Below, piece by piece: positions 56,010 to 64,000 of a stretch of DNA of 64,000 bases (positions are counted from its first letter, which is position 1; each line of letters begins with the position of its first letter). The notes beneath the pieces are model-generated. The model saw only the letters and a list, made by a program, of their open reading frames with translations. It ran no database searches and had not been told where the DNA came from. The DNA is from Roseovarius sp. M141 (GTDB lineage: Bacteria > Pseudomonadota > Alphaproteobacteria > Rhodobacterales > Rhodobacteraceae), in NCBI RefSeq assembly GCF_024355225.1, contig NZ_VCNH01000008.1:2604001-2668000 (forward strand), in the 5' to 3' direction. Both the position numbers and the translations under genes were made by a program.

Positions 56010-57140
56010 ATGGGCATTTTCGATTTCTTGACCGGCGAATTCATCGACGTCATCCACTGGACGGACGACACCCGCGATACGATGGTCTGGCGTTTCGAGC
56101 GTGAGGGCCACGAAATCAAGTACGGCGCCAAGCTGACCGTGCGTGAAGGTCAGGCCGCCGTCTTTGTCCACGAGGGGCAGCTGGCCGATGTGTTCACCCC
56201 CGGCCTCTATATGCTCGAAACGAACAACATGCCGGTGATGACGACGCTTCAGCACTGGGATCACGGATTCAAAAGCCCGTTCAAGTCGGAAATCTATTAC
56301 GTCTCGACCACCCGTTTCAACAATCTGAAATGGGGCACCAAGAACCCGATCATGCTGCGCGACCCCGAATTCGGCCCGACGCGCATCCGCGCCTTCGGCA
56401 CCTATACCGTACGCGTGACCGATCCGGCCCGCTTTTTGCAGGAAATCGTCGGCACCGACGGCGAATTCACCATGGACGAGATCAGCTATCAGATCCGCAA
56501 CATCATCGTGCAGGAATTCAGCCGCGCAATCGCGGCCTCGGGCATTCCGGTGCTCGATATGGCCGCCAACACGGCCGATCTGGGCAAACTGGTGGCAGGC
56601 GCGATCAGCCAGACGGTCGCCGGATACGGCCTGACCATCCCCGAACTGTATATCGAGAACATTTCGCTGCCCCCTGCGGTGGAAAAGGCACTGGACAAGC
56701 GCACGTCGATGGGCCTCGCCGGTGACTTGGGCGCCTATACGAAATACTCCGCCGCCGAAGCAATGACAGAGGCCGCCGGCAACCCGTCGGGCGGCGGCAT
56801 GGGTGCAGGCCTTGGCATGGGGATGGGCATGGCGATGGCACAGCAGATGGCAGGCCAGCAATCGGGCCAATCTGGCCCTTGGGGCGCGCGCCCGGCGCAG
56901 GCACCGCAAACCCCGCCGCCACCGCCCCAGCCCGAGCATGTCTGGCACATCGCCGAAAACGGCGAGACGCGCGGCCCCTATTCGCGCGCCGCGATGGGAC
57001 GCATGGCAAGTTCGGGCGATCTGACTCGCCAGACTCAGGTCTGGACCGCCGGGCAGGACGGCTGGATGCGTGCAGGCGACGTGACCGAACTGGCCCAGCT
57101 TTTCACCGTCATGCCCCCACCCCCGCCGCCACCGGCCTGA
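56010..57140 (+). CDS. SPFH-domain protein with C-terminal GYF_2 domain (YdjI-like)
   Basis: 376 residues. The N-terminal 220 form an SPFH (band-7-like, virion-core-protein-type) domain: DFLTGEFIDVIHWTDDTRDT, FVHEGQLADVFTPGLYMLET, AFGTYTVRVTDPARFLQEIV, and ENISLPPAVEKALDKRTSMG. A glycine/methionine-rich linker follows (about 250-290). The C-terminus is a GYF_2 domain (VWHIAENGETRGPYSRAAMG). SPFH proteins form large membrane scaffolds. The domain set matches Bacillus YdjI relatives. A separate promoter is possible in the 190-bp gap before it. Confidence 0.88.
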   Translation: MGIFDFLTGEFIDVIHWTDDTRDTMVWRFEREGHEIKYGAKLTVREGQAAVFVHEGQLADVFTPGLYMLETNNMPVMTTLQHWDHGFKSPFKSEIYYVSTTRFNNLKWGTKNPIMLRDPEFGPTRIRAFGTYTVRVTDPARFLQEIVGTDGEFTMDEISYQIRNIIVQEFSRAIAASGIPVLDMAANTADLGKLVAGAISQTVAGYGLTIPELYIENISLPPAVEKALDKRTSMGLAGDLGAYTKYSAAEAMTEAAGNPSGGGMGAGLGMGMGMAMAQQMAGQQSGQSGPWGARPAQAPQTPPPPPQPEHVWHIAENGETRGPYSRAAMGRMASSGDLTRQTQVWTAGQDGWMRAGDVTELAQLFTVMPPPPPPPA

Positions 57141-57165
57141 CTGCGGCGCATGTCACGCGCCCGCC

Positions 57166-57193
57166 ATTCATCGTTCCCAAAATACTCAAATCA
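57166..57193 (-). repeat. Short dispersed intergenic motif, copy B
   Basis: The minus strand reads GAGTATTTTGGGAACGATGA, between the SPFH and zinc-ribbon genes. Related to copies A, C and D. Confidence 0.4.
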
Positions 57194-57207
57194 CACCGGC
57201 CCGCCAC

Positions 57208-58332
57208 ATGCCCATGCCCTCTCCTGATGACGCGAAACCACCGGCGCAGCATAATTACCCATGCGACGCTTGTGGTGCCGAGATGCGCTTTGCGCCGGGC
57301 GGCGGTGCGCTGATCTGCGATCATTGCGGAAACCGGCAGGAAATCCCAGGCGCCGGACCATGGAATAGCTCCCTGAAAGAGCTGGACCTCGCCGCCGCCC
57401 TCGCCGCCCAATTGCCGACCGAGGAGACCGAGCAGCGCGCGCAGCTGAAATGCCCCAGCTGCGGCGCCGAAGTGGTGCTGGAGGGCGAGGCCCACGCGGG
57501 CACCTGCCCGTTCTGCGCAACCCCGATGATCACCGGCACCGGGGATGCGCGCCGCTACAAACCGCGCGGCGTGCTGCCCTTTGCGCTGGACGAACGGACC
57601 GCCCGATCCGCAATGACCGACTGGCTGGGGCAGCTGTGGTTTGCCCCATCGGGCCTCAAGGATTACGCCCGCAAGGGGCGCAAACTTCAGGGTGTTTATG
57701 TCCCCTACTGGACCTATGACGCCGCCACCCGATCGGCCTATCGCGGCGAGCGCGGCACGGTTTATTACGAGACGCGGACCGTCATGCGCGATGGAAAACG
57801 TCAGACGGTGCGGGTGGCCAAGGTGCGCTGGCGTCCAGTATCGGGCCGCGTCGCGCGCGCCTTTGACGACATCCTCGTGCTGGCCTCGCACGCCTTGCCC
57901 AAACGCTATACCGACGCGTTGGAGCCGTGGGATCTGTCGGCGCTTCAGCCCTACAGCCCCGCATTTCTGGCCGGTTTCGCCGCCGAAGCCTATACCGTCC
58001 CGCTAGAGGACGGCTATGCCGAGGCACGCGCGCATATGGACGCGGTCATCGCCCGCGACGTGCGCTTTGATATCGGCGGTGACCAGCAGCGCATCCATGC
58101 CGTCGACACCGATATCAGCGATGCGTCGTTCAAGCACATCCTGTTGCCGGTCTGGATGGCCGCCTACAAATATCGCGGCCGCAGCTTCCGTTTTGTCGTC
58201 AACGGACGTACCGGGCGCGTGCAGGGCGAGCGGCCATGGTCAGCGTGGAAGATTGCCTTTGCCATCATCCTGGGCCTACTGCTGGCCGGCGCCGTCGGCT
58301 TTGCCTATGCGGTGCAGCAGGGCGCGGTCTGA
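57208..58332 (+). CDS. Double zinc-ribbon protein with C-terminal transmembrane helix (YdjG-like)
   Basis: 374 residues. Two zinc ribbons lie at the N-terminus: [10 protein letters not shown]...CDHCGN and CPSCGAEV...CPFC. A beta-rich central domain ([57 protein letters not shown]) follows, then one C-terminal helix ([20 protein letters not shown]). This combination is known from YdjG-type proteins that accompany SPFH/YdjI in Bacillus. Starts at 57208 and 57214 are equally possible. It lies 67 bp after the SPFH gene and probably forms a membrane complex with it. Confidence 0.85.
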   Translation: MPMPSPDDAKPPAQHNYPCDACGAEMRFAPGGGALICDHCGNRQEIPGAGPWNSSLKELDLAAALAAQLPTEETEQRAQLKCPSCGAEVVLEGEAHAGTCPFCATPMITGTGDARRYKPRGVLPFALDERTARSAMTDWLGQLWFAPSGLKDYARKGRKLQGVYVPYWTYDAATRSAYRGERGTVYYETRTVMRDGKRQTVRVAKVRWRPVSGRVARAFDDILVLASHALPKRYTDALEPWDLSALQPYSPAFLAGFAAEAYTVPLEDGYAEARAHMDAVIARDVRFDIGGDQQRIHAVDTDISDASFKHILLPVWMAAYKYRGRSFRFVVNGRTGRVQGERPWSAWKIAFAIILGLLLAGAVGFAYAVQQGAV

Positions 58333-58366
58333 TCGCCCCTCCCGCCCCCGACCAAGGAGACTGACC

Positions 58367-58804
58367 ATGCGCGCCCTCATTCAACGCGTCACAGAGGCCC
58401 GCGTCACGGTAGATGGCGAGATCATCGGCCAGACCGGGCCGGGCCTGCTGGTCCTCGTTTGCGCCATGCTGGGCGACGATCCGGCCAAGGCTGACCTGCT
58501 GGCGGCCAAGATCGCCAAGCTGCGGATTTTTCAGGATCCAGTCGGCAAGATGAACCTCAGCCTGCGCGATACCGGCGGCAGCGCGCTGGTGGTCAGCCAG
58601 TTCACGCTGGCCGCCGACACGCGCAGCGGCAACAGGCCGGGCTTCTCGTCCGCCGCGTCGCCAGATGAGGGCCGCAGCCTGTATGAGCATTTCACCGGCG
58701 CCCTGCGCCATCAGGGTGTGGCGTGCGAAACCGGGCTTTTTGGCGCCTCCATGCAGGTGTCATTGGTCAATGACGGCCCGGTCACGATCTGGCTGGACGT
58801 CTGA
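58367..58804 (+). CDS. dtd: D-aminoacyl-tRNA deacylase
   Basis: 145 residues from ATG 58367 behind [31 protein letters not shown] is at the N-terminus. The [20 protein letters not shown] catalytic motif and the [11 protein letters not shown] cross-subunit motif identify DTD. It removes D-amino acids (and glycine from tRNA-Ala) as proofreading. Directly downstream is a 190-bp gap before argE. Confidence 0.94.
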   Translation: MRALIQRVTEARVTVDGEIIGQTGPGLLVLVCAMLGDDPAKADLLAAKIAKLRIFQDPVGKMNLSLRDTGGSALVVSQFTLAADTRSGNRPGFSSAASPDEGRSLYEHFTGALRHQGVACETGLFGASMQVSLVNDGPVTIWLDV

Positions 58805-58951
58805 ACCGCGCAAGATCTCGGGACATGCCCTGGCCGCCCGCATCCTCCGCCCTGACCACAATTCATCGCGCCTACCACACAGGTCTTGGCACAGCCGCGC
58901 AGCCGTGCAATGGATCAGGGTGGCGCCCCATTTTTCGCGTCGCCCTTTTTG

Positions 58952-58972
58952 CGTGAATATACCCAAGAACGG
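58952..58972 (+). repeat. Short dispersed intergenic motif, copy D
   Basis: The plus strand reads GAATATACCCAAGAACGG, shortly before the argE start. Related to copies A to C. Confidence 0.35.
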
Positions 58973-58996
58973 CCGCCAAAGGACGGAGCGCCACCT

Positions 58997-60163
58997 GTGT
59001 CACTGCCCATCGACGATACCCTGCTTCTGATGCGCTCGCTGATCGGCTTTCCAACCGTTTCGCAAGACAGCAACCTTGACATGATCGCCTACCTTGCTAC
59101 CCGGCTCGAGGCGTCGGGCGCGCGGGTCGAGGTGATGCAGGACACGGCCGGCAAGAAGGCCAACCTCTTCGCCACCCTCGGCCCCGAGGGAGATGGCGGC
59201 ATCGTGTTGTCAGGTCACAGCGATGTTGTGCCGGTGGCCGATCAGGTCTGGGCGACAGATCCGTTTCTGCTGCACGAGGAGGATGGCTGCCTCTATGGGC
59301 GCGGCGCCTGCGACATGAAGGGTTTCATCGCCGCCACCATCGCCATGGCGCCCACCTTTGCCCAGCGCATCGGGGTGCGCCCGCTGCATTTTTCATTCAC
59401 CTATGACGAAGAAACCGGCTGCGTCGGCGCCCGCGATCTGGCGCAGGCCCTGACGGCGCGTGGGCTGAAGCCCTCGGTCGCGCTGATCGGCGAGCCGACG
59501 ATGATGCGCGTGATCGAGGGCCACAAGGGCTGCTGCGAATACAGCACGCACTTCACCGGGCTGGCGGGCCATGGGTCCGGGCCCGACCGGGGCGTGAACG
59601 CAGTCGAATACGCCGCCCGTTTCGTCGCCCGGCTGCTGGCGCTCAAGGATACACTGCGTACCCGCGCGCCGCTGCACAGCCGCTTTGATCCGCCTTGGAC
59701 GACGATAAACACCGGCGCGCTGATCGGCGGGGTTGCGCATAACGTCATCCCCTCGACCGCACAGGTCGATTGGGAGATGCGCCCGGTCCAACATTCCGAT
59801 TTCGCGCTGGTCAGAGAGGATCTGCATCACTATTGCACCGACATCCTCCTGCCCGCCATGCGCGCGGTCTATCCGGGCGCGGAAATCCACACCGAAACAA
59901 TCGGCGAGGTCGAAGGCCTGATCCCCGCCGAAGTTTCCGAGGCACGCGACATCATGATGGAACTAACCGGCGCCAACGGCGCAGACGTCGTCCCCTTCGG
60001 CACCGAGGCCGGCATTTTCCAGAGCATGGGCATGTCGGCCATCCTCTGCGGCCCCGGCTCGATCGAGCAGGCGCACAAGGCAGATGAGTTCGTCACGATA
60101 GATCAGATGACCCAGTGTCTGGAAATGCTCGACCGGCTCAGCCTGAAACTGGCCGCCGCCTGA
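58997..60163 (+). CDS. argE: Acetylornithine deacetylase (M20 family)
   Basis: 388 residues from GTG 58997 (reading SLPIDDTLLLMRSLIGF), a start that gives normal ArgE length and follows GGACGGAG. The longer ATG frame from 58886 adds an unrelated leader. The zinc ligands lie in LSGHSDVVPV and LYGRGACDMKG, the catalytic glutamate in TYDEETGCVG and the last histidine in GPGSIEQAHKADE. It hydrolyses N-acetylornithine to ornithine in arginine synthesis; ArgE-like enzymes with other N-acyl substrates exist. It converges with trmB with no spacer. Confidence 0.9.
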   Translation: MSLPIDDTLLLMRSLIGFPTVSQDSNLDMIAYLATRLEASGARVEVMQDTAGKKANLFATLGPEGDGGIVLSGHSDVVPVADQVWATDPFLLHEEDGCLYGRGACDMKGFIAATIAMAPTFAQRIGVRPLHFSFTYDEETGCVGARDLAQALTARGLKPSVALIGEPTMMRVIEGHKGCCEYSTHFTGLAGHGSGPDRGVNAVEYAARFVARLLALKDTLRTRAPLHSRFDPPWTTINTGALIGGVAHNVIPSTAQVDWEMRPVQHSDFALVREDLHHYCTDILLPAMRAVYPGAEIHTETIGEVEGLIPAEVSEARDIMMELTGANGADVVPFGTEAGIFQSMGMSAILCGPGSIEQAHKADEFVTIDQMTQCLEMLDRLSLKLAAA

Positions 60164-60877
60164 TCAAACCCGCCGAAAACGAAGGTAATGGGGCACGCGC
60201 CCCTCGCGCAGCGCCTTTTTCTCATACCGCGTCGAAATCCAGCCATCCCATGGCTGGCGCCAGTCCGTCGGCCCCTCGGCCAGCCACTCGAACCCGCAGC
60301 GCGGCACTTCCTCCAGCGTCTGGCGCACGTAATCCTCGATGTCGGTGGCCACCCGCAGTTCGGCGCCGGGGCGCATCGCACGCGCCAGTGGCTCCAGATG
60401 CTCGCCCGTCACGAACCGGCGCCGATGATGCCGCGCCTTTGGCCACGGATCGGGATAAAGCAGATAGGCCCGCCCCACCGACGCGTCCGGCAGCACATCG
60501 AACAGATCGCGCGCGTCACCGGGATGCACCCGCACATTTGGCGCATCCACCTTGCGCAGCTTGGCCAGCAGCATGGCAACGCCGTTCAGATAGGGTTCGC
60601 ACCCGATCAGTCCGACATCCGGCTCGGCCAGCGCCATATGCGCCAGATGCTCGCCCCCGCCAAAGCCGATCTCCAGCCACAGATCGCGCCCGCCAAACAG
60701 CGCACCCAGATCCAGCGCCGCGCGCGCCGGATTGACGTCCCAACCCACCGGGCCGGGGGACAGCCCCTCCAGATCCTCGTCCAGCAAAACCTCCTGCGAC
60801 TTGCGCAGGCTCTTGCCCTTGAACCGACCGTAGAAATTGCGCCACGGCGCGCCTGATGGATGCCTGTCTATTATCAT
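60164..60877 (-). CDS. trmB: tRNA (guanine-N7-)-methyltransferase
   Basis: 237 residues from ATG 60877 (MIIDRHPSGAPWRNFYGRFK). Class I SAM-methyltransferase fold: LEIGFGGGEHLAHMAL near 78 is the SAM loop, GCEPYLNGVAML the second motif, and YLLYPDPWPKARHHRRRFV the TrmB signature. It methylates G46 of tRNAs. In Rhodobacterales it commonly follows metK. The 226-bp spacer to metK contains a hairpin and an intergenic motif. Confidence 0.94.
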   Translation of the reverse strand: MIIDRHPSGAPWRNFYGRFKGKSLRKSQEVLLDEDLEGLSPGPVGWDVNPARAALDLGALFGGRDLWLEIGFGGGEHLAHMALAEPDVGLIGCEPYLNGVAMLLAKLRKVDAPNVRVHPGDARDLFDVLPDASVGRAYLLYPDPWPKARHHRRRFVTGEHLEPLARAMRPGAELRVATDIEDYVRQTLEEVPRCGFEWLAEGPTDWRQPWDGWISTRYEKKALREGRVPHYLRFRRV

Positions 60878-60940
60878 GGCCGCAGGCTCTACCCTGCCCC
60901 CGCCCAAGGCGCAAGATCACCGATGACGCACGCGCCTTTC

Positions 60941-60968
60941 ATTCTTCTTGCTCCAAATATCCTCGCCG
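60941..60968 (-). repeat. Short dispersed intergenic motif, copy C
   Basis: The minus strand reads GAGGATATTTGGAGCAAGAA, 65-90 bp before the trmB start. It is the clearest copy. Related to copies A, B and D. Confidence 0.45.
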
Positions 60969-61021
60969 AAGGCGGCACAACCTGCGCCACGCACGCCACA
61001 AGCGTTAGAGGCACACCAAAC

Positions 61022-61056
61022 GCAAAACGCGCCGCAGCGGCCCATCGGGCCGCCGC
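61022..61056 (-). terminator. Possible terminator hairpin after metK
   Basis: On the minus strand GCGGCCC, loop GAT, GGGCCGC form a 7-bp GC stem, with a TTTT run about 8 bases later. This is weak for an intrinsic terminator because of the gap. Confidence 0.35.
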
Positions 61057-61103
61057 CTGAGAATACCCGCATGCGCGCCAGCGCATTCCTTTTCCCTGAT
61101 CGA

Positions 61104-62303
61104 TCAGACGCAGGACAGCAGCTTGTCCACCAGATTGACCCGCTCCCAGCTGAAGCCGCCGTCGCTTTCGGGGGCGCGGCCGAAATGACCGTAGGCCGCC
61201 GTGCGCTGGTAGATCGGCTGGTTCAGTGACAGATGCTCGCGGATCCCGCGCGGGCTCAGGTCCATGCACTCGCGGATCGCCTTTTCAATCGCCTTGGGGT
61301 CCACCTCGCCTGTGCCGTGCGTATCGGCAAAGATCGACAGCGGGTGCGACACGCCGATGGCGTAACTCAACTGTATGGTGCAGCGCTCGGCCATTCCCGC
61401 CGCGACAACATTCTTGGCCAGATAGCGCGCGGCATAGGCTGCCGAGCGGTCGACCTTGGTCGGATCCTTGCCCGAAAACGCGCCGCCACCATGGGGCGCG
61501 GCGCCGCCATAGGTGTCGACGATGATCTTGCGGCCTGTCAGGCCTGCATCCCCGTCGGGGCCGCCGATGACGAAGGTGCCGGTGGGGTTCACGTGCCAGA
61601 CCGTATCATCGCGCAGCCACCCATCAGGCAGCGTTTCGCGGATATAGGGCTCAACGATGTCGCGCACGTCGCCGGGGGTCAATTCCCGGCCCCCTGCCTC
61701 GTCAAACTGCTGGTGCTGGGTGCTCAGCACGATCGAGCCGATATGCGAAGGCTTGCCGTTTTCATAGACCACCGACAGCTGGCTCTTGGCATCGGGCAGT
61801 AGCAGCGGCTCGGTGCCGTCCTTGCGTACCTCTGCCAGGCGCCGCAGGATCGCGTGGGAAAACTGGATCGGCGCCGGCATCAGCTCTTCGGTCTCGGTCG
61901 TGGCGTAGCCGAACATGATGCCCTGATCGCCCGCGCCTTCTTCCTTGTCCTCGCGCGCGTCAACGCCCTGGGCGATATGCGCGGACTGCTCGTGCAGCAG
62001 GTTCGTCACTTCCAGCGTGCGCCAGTGAAACTTGTCCTGCTCATAGCCGATGTCGCGCACGCAGTCGCGCACGACCGTCGACATGAGGTCCTTGTATTCG
62101 GTCAGCTTGTCCTGATCCGACAGCCCGACCTCACCGCCGATGATGACGCGGTTGGTGGTGGCAAAGGTTTCGGCGGCGACGCGCGCCTCGGGTTCCTTGG
62201 CCAGAAAGGCGTCAAGGATCGCATCCGAAATGCGGTCGCACACCTTGTCGGGATGCCCTTCCGAGACGGATTCGGAGGTCAGTGTATAATTCTGTCGTGA
62301 CAT
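61104..62303 (-). CDS. metK: S-adenosylmethionine synthetase
   Basis: 399 residues. [20 protein letters not shown] at the N-terminus, [13 protein letters not shown] near 125 (methionine/ATP loop), [20 protein letters not shown] near 270 and [11 protein letters not shown] follow. It makes SAM from methionine and ATP. The 5' leader carries a SAM/SAH riboswitch whose pseudoknot covers the GGAG ribosome site, so the gene should be shut off by its product. It lies 84 bp downstream of lnt. Confidence 0.97.
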   Translation of the reverse strand: MSRQNYTLTSESVSEGHPDKVCDRISDAILDAFLAKEPEARVAAETFATTNRVIIGGEVGLSDQDKLTEYKDLMSTVVRDCVRDIGYEQDKFHWRTLEVTNLLHEQSAHIAQGVDAREDKEEGAGDQGIMFGYATTETEELMPAPIQFSHAILRRLAEVRKDGTEPLLLPDAKSQLSVVYENGKPSHIGSIVLSTQHQQFDEAGGRELTPGDVRDIVEPYIRETLPDGWLRDDTVWHVNPTGTFVIGGPDGDAGLTGRKIIVDTYGGAAPHGGGAFSGKDPTKVDRSAAYAARYLAKNVVAAGMAERCTIQLSYAIGVSHPLSIFADTHGTGEVDPKAIEKAIRECMDLSPRGIREHLSLNQPIYQRTAAYGHFGRAPESDGGFSWERVNLVDKLLSCV

Positions 62304-62307
62304 GAGA

Positions 62308-62355
62308 TCGCTCCATTATGATATCCCGTCGCGCCAGGAAGCCGTTGCGACGGTA
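62308..62355 (-). promoter_or_regulatory. SAM/SAH riboswitch in the metK leader
   Basis: On the minus strand P1 is CCGTCGC (62353-62347) pairing with GCGACGG (62332-62326). The loop AACGGCTTCCTGGC (62346-62333) lies between them. Downstream TGGAGC (62315-62310), which contains the ribosome site, can pair with the GGCTTCC part of the loop to form the H-type pseudoknot. This matches the known Rhodobacterales SAM/SAH class (AACGGCTTCCTGGC core, then ATTGGAGC or AATGGAGC), which is typically found just upstream of metK. The predicted effect is that SAM binding hides the ribosome site. Confidence 0.9.
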
Positions 62356-62387
62356 TGCATCTGCCTAAACAGGCCCGCACAGAAAGG

Positions 62388-63920
62388 TCAATCGCCGACC
62401 ATCGATGCGCGCGCGTTTCTCACGCGGTGCAGCAGTGCAGACACCAACGCCAGCAAGGCCAGCAGCGCCAGCGCAGGCCAATCACCATTTCGTGCATAGG
62501 GCGTCGGGGCGGTGGGCGGTGGCAGCGGGGCGTCCAGATAGCCCGCTTGCCCCAGCGGTATTTCGGCGGTAATACGCCCCGCCGCATCGATGATGGCGGA
62601 CACGCCGGTATTGGCGGCACGGATCATCGGCAGGCCCTGCTCGGCGCTGCGCAGACGCGCCTGCGCAAGGTGCTGGAACGGTCCCGACACCTGCCCAAAC
62701 CACGCATCGTTGGTAATCAACAACATGAAATCTGCCCGCCCCTTTGCCGACGCCACGTCGCGGGCAAAGACCCCCTCGTAGCAGATCAGCGGCAGCGCCG
62801 CGCCCAGCGGCCCCATATCGATCAGCCGCGCGCCCGGTCCGGGCGAATAGCCATAGCCGCCCTGCTGCGCGAGGCCCCGGATTCCGAACTGTTCCAGCAG
62901 ATCGCCGAAGGGCACGTATTCGCCGAAAGGCACCAGATGATGCTTGTCATACAGCGCCGACCTGTTGCCCTGCCCGTCCAGCACCAGCAGCGAATTGAAA
63001 TAACGCGCACCCTCGGCCCGCTGCACGCCCAGCACCACAGGCGCACCGCGGGCAGCCTCGCTGATGCCCGCCAGAATACCCTCGGCACGGTTGAGCAGCG
63101 TGGGCACGGCGGTTTCCGGCCAGACGATCAGGTCGGGCGGCGCGTCGGCAAGGGTATATCGCATCTGACGGTCGAAATGCTCCTGCATATGCGCCGGGTC
63201 CCATTTTTCGGCCTGCGGCACGTTGGGTTGGACCAGACGGATGACAGGCGCATCCATGCCCGGCGCGGGCACCGCACCCAGCCACGGCGTACCGACCCAA
63301 AGCGCAGCAAGCGCAGCAAGCGCAGCAAGTCCCGCAGCGCCGGTCCAGCGTCGCCCCAGCGTCAGATGCCACAGCGCGGCCCCCCCAATCAGCACGGCAA
63401 ATGTCAGGGGCAACGCCCCGCCAATAGAGGCCCAGCGCAGCATGGGCGTCGCGATCAGCACGTGCCCCGGCTGCGCCCATGGAAACCCGGTCCACAGCCA
63501 CCCGCGCAGCGCCTCGGACAGTGTCAGCATTGCCGCCCAGCCCAGCGCGCCGCTGCCCAGCCGACGCGCGATGCCCTGCGCCCCGGCCCAGAACAGCGCA
63601 AAGCCCACCGCGAATAACACCAGCGCAAAGGGCGCCATCCAGCCGTGGCGCGCCACGTCGATCAAGAAGGGTTCGACAATCCAGCTGAGTGCGACGGCGA
63701 AATACCCCGCACCCCCGGCAACGCCCAACCACGCCGCGCGGCGCCAGCCTGGCGCAACAGAATAACAGCCGTAAAGCCCGGCAAAGGCCAGCAGGGTCAG
63801 CGGCCACAGATCCCAGGGCGCCTGCCCCAATGCCGCCACCGCGCCCAGCGCAGCGGCGATGCCTCCCTGCATCCACCGCCCGCGCGCCGCGATCCAGCGC
63901 AGCGCGGCGGCGTCAGGCAT
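62388..63920 (-). CDS. lnt: Apolipoprotein N-acyltransferase
   Basis: 510 residues from ATG 63920 (MPDAAALRWIAARGR), which overlaps the upstream corC stop by 8 bp. The N-terminal half has about six or seven membrane helices. A nitrilase-fold periplasmic domain follows, with the catalytic glutamate in VWPETAVP, the lysine in YDKHHLVPFGEY and the cysteine in LICYEGVF. A final helix lies near the C-terminus (ALALLALLALVSALLHRV). It adds the third acyl chain to lipoproteins. A 9-bp unit repeated three times (63301-63327) encodes the alanine/leucine run in one loop. Confidence 0.94.
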   Translation of the reverse strand: MPDAAALRWIAARGRWMQGGIAAALGAVAALGQAPWDLWPLTLLAFAGLYGCYSVAPGWRRAAWLGVAGGAGYFAVALSWIVEPFLIDVARHGWMAPFALVLFAVGFALFWAGAQGIARRLGSGALGWAAMLTLSEALRGWLWTGFPWAQPGHVLIATPMLRWASIGGALPLTFAVLIGGAALWHLTLGRRWTGAAGLAALAALAALWVGTPWLGAVPAPGMDAPVIRLVQPNVPQAEKWDPAHMQEHFDRQMRYTLADAPPDLIVWPETAVPTLLNRAEGILAGISEAARGAPVVLGVQRAEGARYFNSLLVLDGQGNRSALYDKHHLVPFGEYVPFGDLLEQFGIRGLAQQGGYGYSPGPGARLIDMGPLGAALPLICYEGVFARDVASAKGRADFMLLITNDAWFGQVSGPFQHLAQARLRSAEQGLPMIRAANTGVSAIIDAAGRITAEIPLGQAGYLDAPLPPPTAPTPYARNGDWPALALLALLALVSALLHRVRNARASMVGD

Positions 63921-64000
63921 GGGCGCCAGCATAGGGAACACGCACGCGCAGGCGCTTGATCCGGCGGGGATCGGCGTCGACCACTTCGAAAGTTGTGCCG
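63913..64000 (-). CDS. CorC/HlyC-type CBS transporter-associated protein, C-terminal end only
   Basis: The minus-strand frame entering from the window edge reads GTTFEVVDADPRRIKRLRVR followed by VPYAGAHA and a stop at 63915-63913. F-E-V-V-D-A-D-P-R-R-I-K-R-L is the hallmark of the CorC_HlyC domain. The corC (ybeX) gene precedes lnt in many proteobacteria. The stop overlaps the lnt start, so they are coupled. Confidence 0.85.
   Translation of the reverse strand, partial: GTTFEVVDADPRRIKRLRVRVPYAGAHA

Noticed and set aside
62355..63617. 420-codon plus-strand open frame
   Set aside because: Antisense of lnt; arginine- and glutamine-rich shadow translation.

Overview
The window looks like chromosomal DNA of a marine alphaproteobacterium of the order Rhodobacterales (Roseobacter group). 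Evidence: GC-rich genes; a SAM/SAH-type riboswitch in front of metK (a class known from Rhodobacterales); an Irr-type Fur regulator next to fabA-fabB-fabI; the dacC-tmk-holB-tatD-MBL block; and the corC-lnt-metK-trmB order. The assignment rests on gene content and order, not on a database search.

Layout. 1-1826: debris of IS91-type and IS66-type elements. 1827-8663: a seven-gene minus-strand catabolic operon (ureohydrolase, two SDR dehydrogenases, a NodB-fold deacetylase, a 56-residue membrane protein, an NCS1 permease, a GMC oxidoreductase), with a divergent LysR regulator at 8761-9690. 9711-12470: an apparently intact IS21-family element, a MITE-like paired-hairpin repeat and a umuC remnant. 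12790-15999: fabA-fabB-fabI and irr. 15999-22637: assorted metabolic enzymes, including a HAD / hydrolase / PLP dehydratase / enolase-superfamily run. 22642-28617: PACE and AEC transporters, then a housekeeping block from MBL hydrolase to D,D-carboxypeptidase. 29134-29223: tRNA-Ser(UGA), followed by about 1 kb of gene-poor, decayed sequence with a second copy of the MITE-like repeat and an aminotransferase fragment. 30491-33012: 3-hydroxybutyrate dehydrogenase and glutamate dehydrogenase, each with a hairpin terminator. 33529-37790: an RND efflux pump. 38134-39159: a dead IS3-family element. 39266-40231: a flavin-fold protein.

40259-50479 forms one functional theme: 5-oxoprolinase PxpABC, a GntR regulator, an M14-type peptidase and a complete peptide ABC transporter. 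This suggests peptide or 5-oxoproline uptake and use. 50752-52365: tadA and a 23S pseudouridine synthase. 52514-58332: a suspected envelope-stress module (small membrane protein, XpaC, TelA, DUF2927 lipoprotein, SPFH/GYF_2 protein, double zinc-ribbon membrane protein). 58367-64000: dtd, argE, trmB, metK with its riboswitch, lnt and the tail of corC.

Most promising for novelty: the envelope-stress module, the LysR-controlled ureohydrolase/NCS1/deacetylase operon with its tiny permease partner, the PxpABC-peptidase-ABC cluster, and the two copies of a repeat whose hairpin stems have changed on both sides while the loops stayed fixed. No CRISPR array, rRNA operon, prophage or replication origin was seen.
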